Below, piece by piece: positions 24,036 through 30,837 of a stretch of DNA of 64,000 nucleotides. The position numbers and the translations under genes were made by a program. Origin of the DNA: Paenibacillus polymyxa (GTDB taxonomy: Bacteria; Bacillota; Bacilli; Paenibacillales; Paenibacillaceae); assembly GCF_015710975.1 (NCBI RefSeq), contig NZ_CP049783.1, positions 4,569,501 to 4,633,500 of the forward strand, given 5' to 3'. The notes beneath the pieces were generated by a model that was not told the DNA's origin, did no database searches, and saw only the letters and a program-made list of their open reading frames with translations. How positions within the stretch are numbered: position 1 is the first letter of the stretch; every line of letters starts with the position of its first letter.

Positions 24036-24211
24036 TACACCTCAAACGTCGAATAGAGCGGTTTTACACGGATGAAGATGGCGAACTGGTATTTGCACTT
24101 TACGAAGACATAGATGGATACGTGCATTACAGATACTGCACGTTTGATACGGATAAGCACAGCATGTTGTCAGTGCTGTTTGAAAAAGAATTCAAGGAGG
24201 AACAGTCATGA
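24032..24211 (+). CDS. Small protein overlapping its neighbours (59 residues)
   Basis: GTG 24032 overlaps the previous stop and reads MIHLKRRIERFYTDEDGELV, FALYEDIDGYVHYRYCTFDT and so on to a TGA at 24209-24211, which overlaps the next ATG. GGAGGCGGTAAAGGTG is upstream. Codon use and an alternating beta pattern look genuinely coding. No family recognised. It is easily missed because of its length and GTG start. Confidence 0.65.
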   Translation: MIHLKRRIERFYTDEDGELVFALYEDIDGYVHYRYCTFDTDKHSMLSVLFEKEFKEEQS

Positions 24212-24615
24212 GTGAACGGACAGTAGATTTAATCCGTACAGATTTGCAGCAGGCTAAAAACGAAGCGAAGAAAAATATCCTATTACCAGTTAGAGAGGTA
24301 GAAGACCTGCTTGCCCTGGTAGACTCACTCCAACAGCAGGTAAATGGCTTGAATGAGGAAAGCCTAGCTAACTTCCAAACGGCTGCGGAGAGAGGCAAGC
24401 AGCTTGCAGAGAGGGAGCGGACAATAGCCCGGATATCTGCTGACCTGGAATCATCAGTTTCAAGTCAATTAAACATGACAGACAAAGCATACAGATACCA
24501 AAAGGCACTGGAAGAAGCCAAGACAGCTATACAGAAGAACTTAGCATTTGCTAACAAGGATGAACAGTCTCTATTATCGGCGTTTAACCATATCAACAAG
24601 GCATTAGGGGAGTAA
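24208..24615 (+). CDS. Coiled-coil phage protein
   Basis: A 135-residue, almost wholly alpha-helical protein with heptad patterns (LIRTDLQQAKNEAKKNIL, LVDSLQQQVNGLNEESLANF, ERGKQLAERERTIARISADL). AAGGAGGAACAG precedes the ATG; the start overlaps the previous stop (ATGA). No recognised family. Similar short coiled-coil proteins are common in accessory phage operons. Confidence 0.6.
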   Translation: MSERTVDLIRTDLQQAKNEAKKNILLPVREVEDLLALVDSLQQQVNGLNEESLANFQTAAERGKQLAERERTIARISADLESSVSSQLNMTDKAYRYQKALEEAKTAIQKNLAFANKDEQSLLSAFNHINKALGE

Positions 24616-24657
24616 CCACCAATACAATACGCTCTGAGCGTTGGAAGGATGATAGAT

Positions 24658-24981
24658 ATGAACGAGCAAGGAAAAGTATATAAGAGAGCATTGGAACGAG
24701 TTAAGAAGGGTGATATAGACAAGGATTATGTTCTGCTCTTGGCTCGAAGGGTAGATGAGCTTGAAAAGACCAATTCAAAACTTACTAGAGATATGCTCGA
24801 AATAGTTAACGGAATCGAAGGTCAGCAGGAAGAACCAATAGAGTTTAATTATGACGAATGTGCAGAATATATTTTCAACAAACTTATCGAAAAGGGTATA
24901 GCTGTGAGTATTGTTGATATTGGTTTGATTCTGAGGCTTGAGTACGAATACGGCGGTGAGATTGGATTGTACGTGGATTAA
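24658..24981 (+). CDS. Hypothetical phage protein
   Basis: ATG 24649 abuts the GGAAGG site; the in-frame ATG at 24658 has proper spacing and gives 107 residues (MNEQGKVYKRALERVKKGDI...). The first half is helical, the second is beta/helix and acidic (FNYDECAEYIFNKLIEKGIA, LEYEYGGEIGLYVD). No domain recognised. A hairpin ACGCTC-T-GAGCGT (24629-24641) lies just upstream. Confidence 0.6.
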   Translation: MNEQGKVYKRALERVKKGDIDKDYVLLLARRVDELEKTNSKLTRDMLEIVNGIEGQQEEPIEFNYDECAEYIFNKLIEKGIAVSIVDIGLILRLEYEYGGEIGLYVD

Positions 24982-25028
24982 ACCAATACAGGGTGTAGGA
25001 CCTACACCCACTAAGGGAGGATATATAG

Positions 25029-25232
25029 ATGGCAAAGACAGTGATTGTTCATAGATTTTATGAAGGTGAAAAATGTGTGTTGATGTCCGAATGGTTTGAA
25101 CCAATGAACGTGGAGCAGTTGAAAGAACGAGCACAACGGGCTATTGAATGGGGATATGGTGATCCAGACATTGTTACAGACTCTACAGGTCGTCTTGTAA
25201 GGCTTAAAGAGGATGGGGAGGAACAACAGTGA
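25029..25232 (+). CDS. Small hypothetical phage protein
   Basis: A 67-residue protein (MAKTVIVHRFYEGEKCVLMS, EQLKERAQRAIEWGYGDPDI) preceded by AAGGGAGG. An exact hairpin GGGTGTAGG-A-CCTACACCC (24991-25009) sits 20 bases before the start. The stop overlaps the next GTG start. No family recognised. Confidence 0.6.
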   Translation: MAKTVIVHRFYEGEKCVLMSEWFEPMNVEQLKERAQRAIEWGYGDPDIVTDSTGRLVRLKEDGEEQQ

Positions 25233-25681
25233 CAGAACGTAACTGGCAAGAGGATATGAAACTGTCAGAACAAGCCAAGGGCTGGACCTATGAAATCACT
25301 TTTAATGGTGAAGGAAATATTGTAGCAAAGGATGCTAATTATACATTTGCGCAGGTTATTGCTGGGAATGTAGGCATGAGCAACGCTGAGATTATATTAG
25401 ATGGACTTGAAGCCCTTCCTTACTGGCTCCAAGAAGCTGAGAAATGGCGCATAGAGGCGTTCCGCAAATACCCAACACCAGATGCCTATGAAGCAGCATG
25501 TGCAGCCTTAGAAAAGCATAGAGCGCGCGCAGATCAGGCTGAATACCTTATACAACAAAAGGATGCAGAGATATACCACCTCAAAAAGTCAATTGAGGCA
25601 CTACTGATGCATAGTAAGGTTCATGATGAACCAGACCTAACACATGTGCAACCTGAACACACGTCAGGAAACACCCCATGA
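25229..25681 (+). CDS. Hypothetical phage protein with C-terminal coiled coil
   Basis: A 150-residue protein, GTG start within GGAACAACAGTGACAG overlapping the previous gene. The N-terminal ~70 residues are alpha/beta with several Trp (ERNWQEDMKLSEQAKGWTYE, EALPYWLQEAEKWRIEAFRK). A coiled coil follows (ACAALEKHRARADQAEYLIQ). The stop overlaps the next ATG. No recognised family. Confidence 0.6.
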   Translation: MTERNWQEDMKLSEQAKGWTYEITFNGEGNIVAKDANYTFAQVIAGNVGMSNAEIILDGLEALPYWLQEAEKWRIEAFRKYPTPDAYEAACAALEKHRARADQAEYLIQQKDAEIYHLKKSIEALLMHSKVHDEPDLTHVQPEHTSGNTP

Positions 25682-25806
25682 TAAGAGCCTATACCTCTAT
25701 ATTATGCGCTGTGCTGGTTTATGTGGGTGTTGTGCAAGTAGATAGATTCATGCTTATTGAACATATTATGCCTGATACACTCAGCTATTCAAGGAGTGAA
25801 CATTAA
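25678..25806 (+). CDS. Small single-pass membrane protein
   Basis: A 42-residue ORF (MIRAYTSILCAVLVYVGVVQ...) with one hydrophobic segment, coupled by ATGA to the previous gene. Its stop overlaps the next start (TAATG at 25804-25808). Too short for family recognition. Position just before the late-gene regulator is constant in many phages that carry small membrane ORFs, but the function is unknown. Confidence 0.55.
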   Translation: MIRAYTSILCAVLVYVGVVQVDRFMLIEHIMPDTLSYSRSEH

Positions 25807-26444
25807 TGGTAAACGAACAACCTGTAATTATACGTAATAAAGAAGAGGATGCTACTGATACACGGAAGATAATTCAAGTAAACTTCTTTGACGATGTAGA
25901 TGCAGTAGATATAAGAAAAACAAAGTGGCTGCTAAACAAATATACTGACTTAATTGATGTAATCAAAAACTATGAATACTCACTTCAACAGTTGGAAAAC
26001 GGCATGGCTGCATATGATTTGCTTTCGGCAGAGGGATCGGTTGCTAAGCGAGTCTCGGGGCAAGAACTGACAGCAGATGTGACAGCAAATGCCGTGCTAC
26101 TCAAAGACCAGCGACATGTGAATTATAAATTCTATCAATTCCTTACGAATAACATTAAGTTTGCAATAAATAATATGCGTGATAAGCACGAGGCGTTGAT
26201 AGCAAAGCTGTTATTTTTGGATGGTGTGAAATACCTCAAAGCTCAACAATATCTGGAGAAGGGTTATCGCAAGGACATTCCACCTATCTCAGCAACTACA
26301 TTTGCAGATAAACGGCGTAGGGTTATTGTCAACATAGCAAACAGCCTAAAAACAAACCGTACATTGGATTTTGTCACCATCGACTATGGTCGGGGACGAA
26401 ACCAAGAAGGAGAAATTGGACTGAGGATGCCAGAAGTAAATTAG
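25806..26444 (+). CDS. ArpU/RinA-like late gene transcriptional regulator (putative)
   Basis: A 212-residue protein. The N terminus is acidic and the middle is helical (WLLNKYTDLIDVIKNYEYSL). The C-terminal ~80 residues (AKLLFLDGVKYLKAQQYLEK, GYRKDIPPISATTFADKRRR, VIVNIANSLK) have the look of a sigma-like HTH as in ArpU-type regulators. AAGGAGTGAAC precedes the ATG. It is the last gene of the early operon, closed by a strong terminator, and stands before the packaging and head genes, where Firmicute phages encode the activator of the late promoter. The role is an inference from position and the HTH-like segment. Confidence 0.6.
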   Translation: MVNEQPVIIRNKEEDATDTRKIIQVNFFDDVDAVDIRKTKWLLNKYTDLIDVIKNYEYSLQQLENGMAAYDLLSAEGSVAKRVSGQELTADVTANAVLLKDQRHVNYKFYQFLTNNIKFAINNMRDKHEALIAKLLFLDGVKYLKAQQYLEKGYRKDIPPISATTFADKRRRVIVNIANSLKTNRTLDFVTIDYGRGRNQEGEIGLRMPEVN

Positions 26445-26475
26445 ACCGTAAGGGCTTAAGCCTTTGCGGTCTTTA
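26444..26475 (+). terminator. Terminator of the early operon
   Basis: Arms GACCGTAAGGGCTT (26444-26457) and AAGCCTTTGCGGTC (26458-26471) pair along 14 positions with two G-T wobbles, then TTTATT. The hairpin begins at the last base of the regulator's stop. Confidence 0.8.
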
Positions 26476-26767
26476 TTGTTGATGTCTAAAGTCTAGACTG
26501 AAAAATAAAGTATTTTCTTAGTGCTTAGGTTAAGATAAGTCCCCTGTTTAAGCACTACATGCTACCCGCGTACGTTCTTTAATAGGTGATTGGAAATGGA
26601 ATATAATGAGGAGGACTTAGCCCAAGCGAAGGCGCGGGAGCGTTCTTTTTATTGAACTAACTGACAGGATAGTTCAATCGTTTCTCGAATATTTTCTGAG
26701 TTGGATAATTTAATGAATGTGAATAAAACGTTATCTGAAAGATACGAAATAATTATTTTTTGAAGGG
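26476..26767. other. Accessory boundary interval with a half-copy of a long palindrome
   Basis: About 290 bases without a convincing gene. AAATAAAGTATTTTCTTAG at 26503-26521 plus TGCTTAGG matches the left arm and loop of the palindrome at 57363-57408, but the right arm is degenerate (TTAAGATAAG). A 19-codon ORF with a GGTG site (26596-26655) is too short to call. GTCTAAAGTCTAGAC lies at 26485-26499. The interval is AT-rich toward the next gene. Confidence 0.5.
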
Positions 26768-26776
26768 ATGATTAAA

Positions 26777-27370
26777 TTGAAGCAAGGGATATTAGTTTTT
26801 CTAAATGGAACTTCAAGTTCTGGAAAGACCTCCATATCGACTGAACTCATAAATCAGAAAGAGATCCTTTTTTATCATTTATCAATTGATGATTTTTTTA
26901 ATAATTACTATGATTTTATTAATAATAAATTTCCAGATGATCCTCCAAAAGAAATAGATCATCAAGTTGTCTCACAAATACTTGATGATTCCATATTCTC
27001 AGTGTACAATTCGACAATTAAATTGTTATTAGAATTGGGTTTTAATGTAATAGCAGATACCATAATCGACAATGACAAGAGGTTTAATGAGTTTCTTGAT
27101 CAATTTTTCGATCAGCCTACGTTATTTATAGGTGTAATATGCTCGAAAGAAGAACTCATAAGAAGAGAGCAAACAAGAGGAGATAGAAATACTGGACTAG
27201 CAGCTTCACAGTTCAGCAAAGTATATTGCATTGATGAATATGACCTCGAAGTAAATACTGAAGAGATGAATCCAATAGAATGTGCCGAAAAGATATTAAG
27301 TTTTATTAAGTCCAATAAGGAATACTCGGTATTTAAGAAATTAAGTAAAAGAAATGTTAGTGTTTCCTAG
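26777..27370 (+). CDS. Chloramphenicol phosphotransferase-like (CPT/zeta-type) P-loop kinase
   Basis: Open from ATG 26768, but AAGGG (26763-26767) suits the TTG at 26777 better. A P-loop kinase: counted from the ATG, the Walker A is GTSSSGKTS (14-22), D41 in YHLSIDDFF is the likely catalytic base as in CPT, IADTII follows, and a lid RREQTRGDRNTGLAASQF carries Arg residues for ATP. Known CPT enzymes phosphorylate a small molecule hydroxyl; zeta toxins share the fold. No antitoxin-like gene precedes it. Strongly AT-rich compared with neighbours, terminator before and after: a moron cassette. Substrate unknown; drug resistance should not be assumed. Confidence 0.75.
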   Translation: MKQGILVFLNGTSSSGKTSISTELINQKEILFYHLSIDDFFNNYYDFINNKFPDDPPKEIDHQVVSQILDDSIFSVYNSTIKLLLELGFNVIADTIIDNDKRFNEFLDQFFDQPTLFIGVICSKEELIRREQTRGDRNTGLAASQFSKVYCIDEYDLEVNTEEMNPIECAEKILSFIKSNKEYSVFKKLSKRNVSVS

Positions 27371-27407
27371 ATGGCGTATCCATCAGATAACACCATATTC
27401 AAACATT

Positions 27408-27527
27408 GGGGCTATCGCCCCTCGGTCTGCCGGAGGGATTTCGGAATTAAGCTAACGAGGAACGTTAGCAATGGAACAGCGACAGTCTAGGACTTTTTTT
27501 TCGTCCTTGGTTGTCGCTGTTTCAATT
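27408..27527 (+). ncRNA. Candidate structured RNA ending in a terminator, after the kinase gene
   Basis: Consecutive exact hairpins: GGGGC-tatc-GCCCC (27408-27421), GCTAACG-aggaa-CGTTAGC (27451-27469), then a long terminator stem AACAGCGACA (27475-27484) / TGTCGCTGTT (27512-27521) enclosing a GTC..GGAC/GTCC sub-stem and T8. The density of perfect stems between two genes suggests a small RNA or a structured 3' end of the kinase mRNA. A 39-codon ORF (27371-27490) covers part of it without a ribosome site. No known RNA family is recognised. Confidence 0.4.
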
Positions 27528-27570
27528 TTTAGGCTCAGTCTAATACTTTATTTTCTGCCGAAAGTAGGAA

Positions 27571-27612
27571 CTATGTAAATCCGTAGTAGGTACATAGTAG
27601 AAAGGATTTACA
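27571..27612 (+). promoter_or_regulatory. Mutually exclusive hairpins in a leader
   Basis: CTATGTA (27571-27577) can pair with TACATAG (27591-27597), while TGTAAATCC (27574-27582) can pair with GGATTTACA (27604-27612). The two share TGTA, so only one can form. The element is 45 bases upstream of the next gene and looks like a regulatory leader; the ligand or factor is unknown. Confidence 0.4.
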
Positions 27613-27656
27613 CTTTATTCAGGAACAAATTAAATCCACTCTAGGAGGCAATAAAC

Positions 27657-27911
27657 ATGGCACATAGTTACGCTTACTTGGACAATGCGGGGATTTTACA
27701 CCTTCATCCGTTGGAAAGTGAAGCAGCCAAGCATGGCAAGTATGTAGGCACAAATCTGGATTACGACGAAAGCGGCTTCCCGATTATCGGCGGTGAAGGT
27801 GTAGTCTACTATGTAGACAAAGACACAGCTTATGTAAACGGAAATGAACATGATGGTAAACAAATCGCAGTACCAAGTGGCCTTAAAGCACTAGCTGGTC
27901 AACTTCTGTAA
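27657..27911 (+). CDS. Hypothetical phage protein
   Basis: An 84-residue protein with a very strong TAGGAGG site. Beta-rich (AHSYAYLDNAGILHLHPLES, IIGGEGVVYYVDKDTAYVNG), soluble, no signal peptide. A leader with alternative hairpins precedes it and a strong bidirectional hairpin follows at 28089. The strong ribosome site suggests high expression. No family recognised. Confidence 0.65.
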   Translation: MAHSYAYLDNAGILHLHPLESEAAKHGKYVGTNLDYDESGFPIIGGEGVVYYVDKDTAYVNGNEHDGKQIAVPSGLKALAGQLL

Positions 27912-28088
27912 TTTTTCCAAAACTAAAACTAAAACGGAGACAGGACTCAGAGGGGAATATAAACCCGGAGCAAGAAGGATGTCCATTTTAAGCCCATTCC
28001 TAGCATGAGGATAAGCGTTTGCAGCATGTTATAAATTAATGTCTAAAAAAGTGTATAGACACAAATGACATAAAGCCAAGGAGTATTA

Positions 28089-28133
28089 GAAAGTAAAAAG
28101 CAGCAGATTAAACATCTGTTGCTTTTTACTTTC
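28089..28133. terminator. Strong bidirectional terminator between convergent genes
   Basis: A 20-bp stem, GAAAGTAAAAAGCAGCAGAT (28089-28108) with ATCTGTTGCTTTTTACTTTC (28114-28133), one wobble, T-rich on either strand. It separates the 27657 gene from the minus-strand pair. Confidence 0.8.
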
Positions 28134-28138
28134 TTTGT

Positions 28139-28498
28139 TTAATCTTTAGTTTCAGCGAAAGCAAGATAACTAACCAATCCAGAAATATTTAATTTTCTTT
28201 CTAAAAGTTCTGGTGAATTCACCGAAATTACCGTATGAACTCTCACTGAACTGTCTCTTATTTCTCTAACTAGAAGACCAATGGTTAGATTACTACTAGA
28301 TACATTAACTATTTTTCCGGAATCATTCTTATAATAAGGTAAATTTATGCTAAAAGAATTTAAAGCAGTCCAACAAGATTTAATCGGAACCTGAAAGTCA
28401 ATAAAATCATCAGTAACAAAATTTTCTGGATTATCAGGGTCGAAATCAATTGTTGTTGTTCGTAATCTTGCGTCATATTGACGTATTAAAATCGTCAT
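28139..28498 (-). CDS. Hypothetical accessory protein (minus strand)
   Basis: A 119-residue protein, GGAGAGAGTGAT before the ATG. Beta-rich (MTILIRQYDARLRTTTIDFD, LTIGLLVREIRDSSVRVHTV), no signal peptide. It is the second gene of a two-gene minus-strand operon 20 bases after the Pro/Gly-rich gene, in an otherwise rightward genome, which marks it as a lysogen-expressed accessory gene. No family recognised. Confidence 0.65.
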   Translation of the reverse strand: MTILIRQYDARLRTTTIDFDPDNPENFVTDDFIDFQVPIKSCWTALNSFSINLPYYKNDSGKIVNVSSSNLTIGLLVREIRDSSVRVHTVISVNSPELLERKLNISGLVSYLAFAETKD

Positions 28499-28518
28499 AT
28501 CACTCTCTCCTCATTAAG

Positions 28519-28806
28519 TTATCTATCTCCAGTATCGTCACCAGGCACACCACCACCGCCACCGCCCCCACCACCCACAGTAGGTCCTTTCGGCTCAGGA
28601 TCAGGTTTCGGCTCAGGATCAGGTTTAGGTGGAGGCTTAGGATCAGAATCGCTAGGTTGCCTTGGGGAGGTTTTTAATTTATTTCTAATTTCAGTCATTG
28701 ATATTATTTCTATATCCTTTTGTTCATCAAGCAATTTCCCAACACGGGTATTAAACTTCTCATTAATGAGATCATTTTCTTTAAAATTATTGTAAATTCG
28801 CTCCAT
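28519..28806 (-). CDS. Protein with Pro-Glu-Pro-Lys repeats and poly-glycine tail
   Basis: A 95-residue protein, GGAGGATAAATC before the ATG. Residues 1-45 are helical and charged (NNFKENDLINEKFNTRVGKL). They are followed by a proline-rich repeat (KPDPEPKPDPEPK) and nine consecutive glycines before GVPGDDTGDR. There is no signal peptide and no anchor. Low-complexity tails like this may be spacers or interaction segments. First gene of the minus-strand pair; no known family. The repeats in the DNA (GGCTCAGGATCAGGTTT-type) are prone to slippage, so length may vary between isolates. Confidence 0.65.
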   Translation of the reverse strand: MERIYNNFKENDLINEKFNTRVGKLLDEQKDIEIISMTEIRNKLKTSPRQPSDSDPKPPPKPDPEPKPDPEPKGPTVGGGGGGGGGVPGDDTGDR

Positions 28807-29090
28807 GATTTATCCTCCATTCCAATTAATAATATTGTGTTTTGTTTTGGACTAACTACACATGACTTTCTTAGTTATTTTTATCTGGAAATACGAAATA
28901 AATACATAATATAATTGCCAATTAAAAAATTATTAGTTATTACGAGTACTAAAAAAGGTGAAAGTTGTGTTTGATAAATATTCCACAGGTAACATTTACT
29001 CAGCCCAAAGAGAAGAAATACACTAATAAGCCGTAGTAATAATGAACCAAAACAATGATATATTGTATCTATAAAATAAAGTAAATTCGA

Positions 29091-29113
29091 GGTCGCTGAG
29101 AAGCGGCCTTTTT
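29091..29113 (+). terminator. Intrinsic terminator
   Basis: GGTCGCT (29091-29097) and AGCGGCC (29102-29108), GAGA loop, then TTTTT. The preceding ~280 bases (28807-29090) are AT-rich and show no gene or other clear signal. Confidence 0.65.
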
Positions 29114-29131
29114 GCATTGGAGGAAAGTAAT

Positions 29132-29323
29132 ATGCCAATTAAATCTTCACGGAGACCCCCGCCTGTTCTGGCTAGGTCACCACGTCAACCCGCTTTATGT
29201 AATGGATGTGTTTGGGGCGATTGGACTGGTACTAAACAATTATGTATGTTTCCATCCTCTGTTCAAACAAACATGAAAGGAGCGAAATGCAGTGAACTTC
29301 GTTCAGCCGATCCGCGACTCTAA
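29132..29323 (+). CDS. Small Cys/Arg-rich protein
   Basis: GGAGG at 29119-29123 supports ATG 29132, giving 63 residues. N-terminal part basic and Pro-rich (KSSRRPPPVLARSPRQPALC), then a four-Cys region (CNGCVWGDWTGTKQLCMFPS...KC) that could bind zinc. It overlaps the recombinase start by 32 bases in another frame. No family recognised. Confidence 0.6.
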   Translation: MPIKSSRRPPPVLARSPRQPALCNGCVWGDWTGTKQLCMFPSSVQTNMKGAKCSELRSADPRL

Positions 29324-29846
29324 AAAGCTGGAGGCCATTAAGCAATATTTGAAAAAGAAAAATGAACGGGACTACATTTTGTTTTTGGTTGGAATCAACA
29401 CAGGATTGAGGATTTCGGATATTTTACCCTTGAAGGTCAGCTCAGTCAAAGGAAGCCATATTGTAATTACTGAAAAGAAAACGAAGAAAAGAAAGAACAT
29501 CCCCATTCGAAAAAACCTTCGCAAAGAGCTTGATGCATATATATCCGGGAAATTGGATAGCGATTATTTATTTCCGAGCAGGAACAAAAAGAGAAGATCC
29601 GAGGTTGTGCCGATCAGTAGCAGCATGGCTTACAAAATGTTAAATGGTGTAGCACGGAATTTTGGGTTAAGAGAAATCGGCACCCATTCCATGAGAAAGA
29701 CTTTCGGATACTATTTTTACAACGAAACCAAGGACATAGCGTTACTAATGGATCTGTTCAATCACACTGAACAGAAGGTGACATTACGCTATGTAGGTAT
29801 CCTTCAGGACACTTTAGACGATGTTTTGAAGGATTTTGAGTTGTAG
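29292..29846 (+). CDS. Short tyrosine recombinase without core-binding domain
   Basis: A 184-residue protein that contains only the catalytic domain of the tyrosine recombinase family: R in NTGLRISDILPL, K in EKKTKKRKNIPI, H-x-x-R in THSMRKTFGYYF, H in FNHTEQKVT and nucleophile Y in LRYVGI. The N-terminal SAM-like domain of normal integrases (~100 residues) is absent. GAAAGGAGCG precedes the GTG. Similar mini-recombinases are frequent just upstream of terminase genes in Firmicute phages; their function is not well defined. It is distinct from the main integrase at 9722. Confidence 0.85.
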   Translation: MNFVQPIRDSKKLEAIKQYLKKKNERDYILFLVGINTGLRISDILPLKVSSVKGSHIVITEKKTKKRKNIPIRKNLRKELDAYISGKLDSDYLFPSRNKKRRSEVVPISSSMAYKMLNGVARNFGLREIGTHSMRKTFGYYFYNETKDIALLMDLFNHTEQKVTLRYVGILQDTLDDVLKDFEL

Positions 29847-30105
29847 TAATTCTCTACAATCGGATAACCGTGAATTCAAAACGGGGAAAGGACAACAAAA
29901 CAAATAGCATCAAGCAATCTCAGTGTTTTACGAGTTACCGAGAATATATATTATAGTGAATTAGTTTTACATTAACTGGTTGGATAAGTGCCTAGTTTCT
30001 ATGATTATCTGAGAGCGAGTGAATAAAAGTTAGTGGAACGGTAAAGGGTAAATCATCAGCCAGCGTTCAAACCAACTCGAATATTTTTTCGGCGGTGAAA
30101 TTTAT
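29847..30105. other. Gap before the terminase genes; possible packaging-site region
   Basis: About 260 bases without a gene. AT-rich stretch GAATATATATTATAGTG near 29941-29957 could hold a late promoter -10, but no good -35 is evident. By position this is where pac or cos sites usually lie; no specific site can be recognised. Confidence 0.35.
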
Positions 30106-30837
30106 ATGGGTAAAGAGAGAAGTGCAAACAGGAAGAAAGCGCTTAAAATATGGCTTGACAGTGGGCGTTCAATCAAGTTGAAAGATATCGCGCTTAAGTT
30201 GGGAGTCAGTGATTCCAGTATCAGAAAATGGAAGTCACTTGATAAATGGGATGAGGTTCCTGAAAAGCGTAAGCGCGGCGGTCAAACTGGAAATAGAAAC
30301 GCTAAGGGGAATAAGGGTGGTGCTGGTGGACCTCTAGGAAATGACAAGGCAGTTACACATGGGCTATTTCGTAAATTCGAGCCGCAGGATGCTGAATATC
30401 TGGAAATACTAGAAATAGCGCAACAGATGGACCCTGTAGATATGATCTGGCACAACATAACTAAAGGGTTCCAAAAAATGATATGGGCACAGCGCATTTT
30501 CTTTATCAAAGACAAAGAAGATATAACGAAAGAGTTGAAAAAGGAAAAGCCGGGTGAGTTTGGAGACGAACTAGAGTGGGAAATCCAATTTGCTTGGGAT
30601 AAATACGCGAGCTTTATCAAGGCTGAAGCTGTTGTTATGCGCGAGATCAGAGGGGCGATAAAGCAGTTCTTGGCGATTGTACCTGAAAATGATGAGCGCC
30701 GCCTAAAACTTGATCAAATGCAGGCGCAAGTTAAGAAGACTCGAATGGAAATTGAAGAATTGAAGAACGGCGAAAAGGATAGACCAACAGAAATTAACGT
30801 GAAGAGGTGGTCCCATGTCCCTGACGCTAGAAGTTGA
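30106..30837 (+). CDS. terS: Terminase small subunit
   Basis: A 243-residue protein of the YqaS/PBSX-type small terminase family. N-terminal HTH (KALKIWLDSGRSIKLKDIAL, KLGVSDSSIRKWKSLDKWDE), the characteristic glycine/asparagine stretch (GGQTGNRNAKGNKGGAGGPL) and GNDKAVTHGLF, then a helical oligomerisation region and charged C terminus. It recognises phage DNA and hands it to the large subunit. Its 3' end overlaps terL by 23 bases. The ribosome site (GGCGGTG) is modest. Confidence 0.9.
   Translation: MGKERSANRKKALKIWLDSGRSIKLKDIALKLGVSDSSIRKWKSLDKWDEVPEKRKRGGQTGNRNAKGNKGGAGGPLGNDKAVTHGLFRKFEPQDAEYLEILEIAQQMDPVDMIWHNITKGFQKMIWAQRIFFIKDKEDITKELKKEKPGEFGDELEWEIQFAWDKYASFIKAEAVVMREIRGAIKQFLAIVPENDERRLKLDQMQAQVKKTRMEIEELKNGEKDRPTEINVKRWSHVPDARS

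Noticed and set aside
26777..27370. Calling the CPT-like kinase a chloramphenicol resistance gene
   Set aside because: Only the fold and P-loop/lid motifs are visible; substrate specificity cannot be read from this sequence.
28881..29138. Minus-strand hydrophobic ORF of 85 residues
   Set aside because: Lies in AT-rich intergenic DNA, crosses a terminator and the ribosome site of the next gene; hydrophobicity follows from A/T-rich codons.
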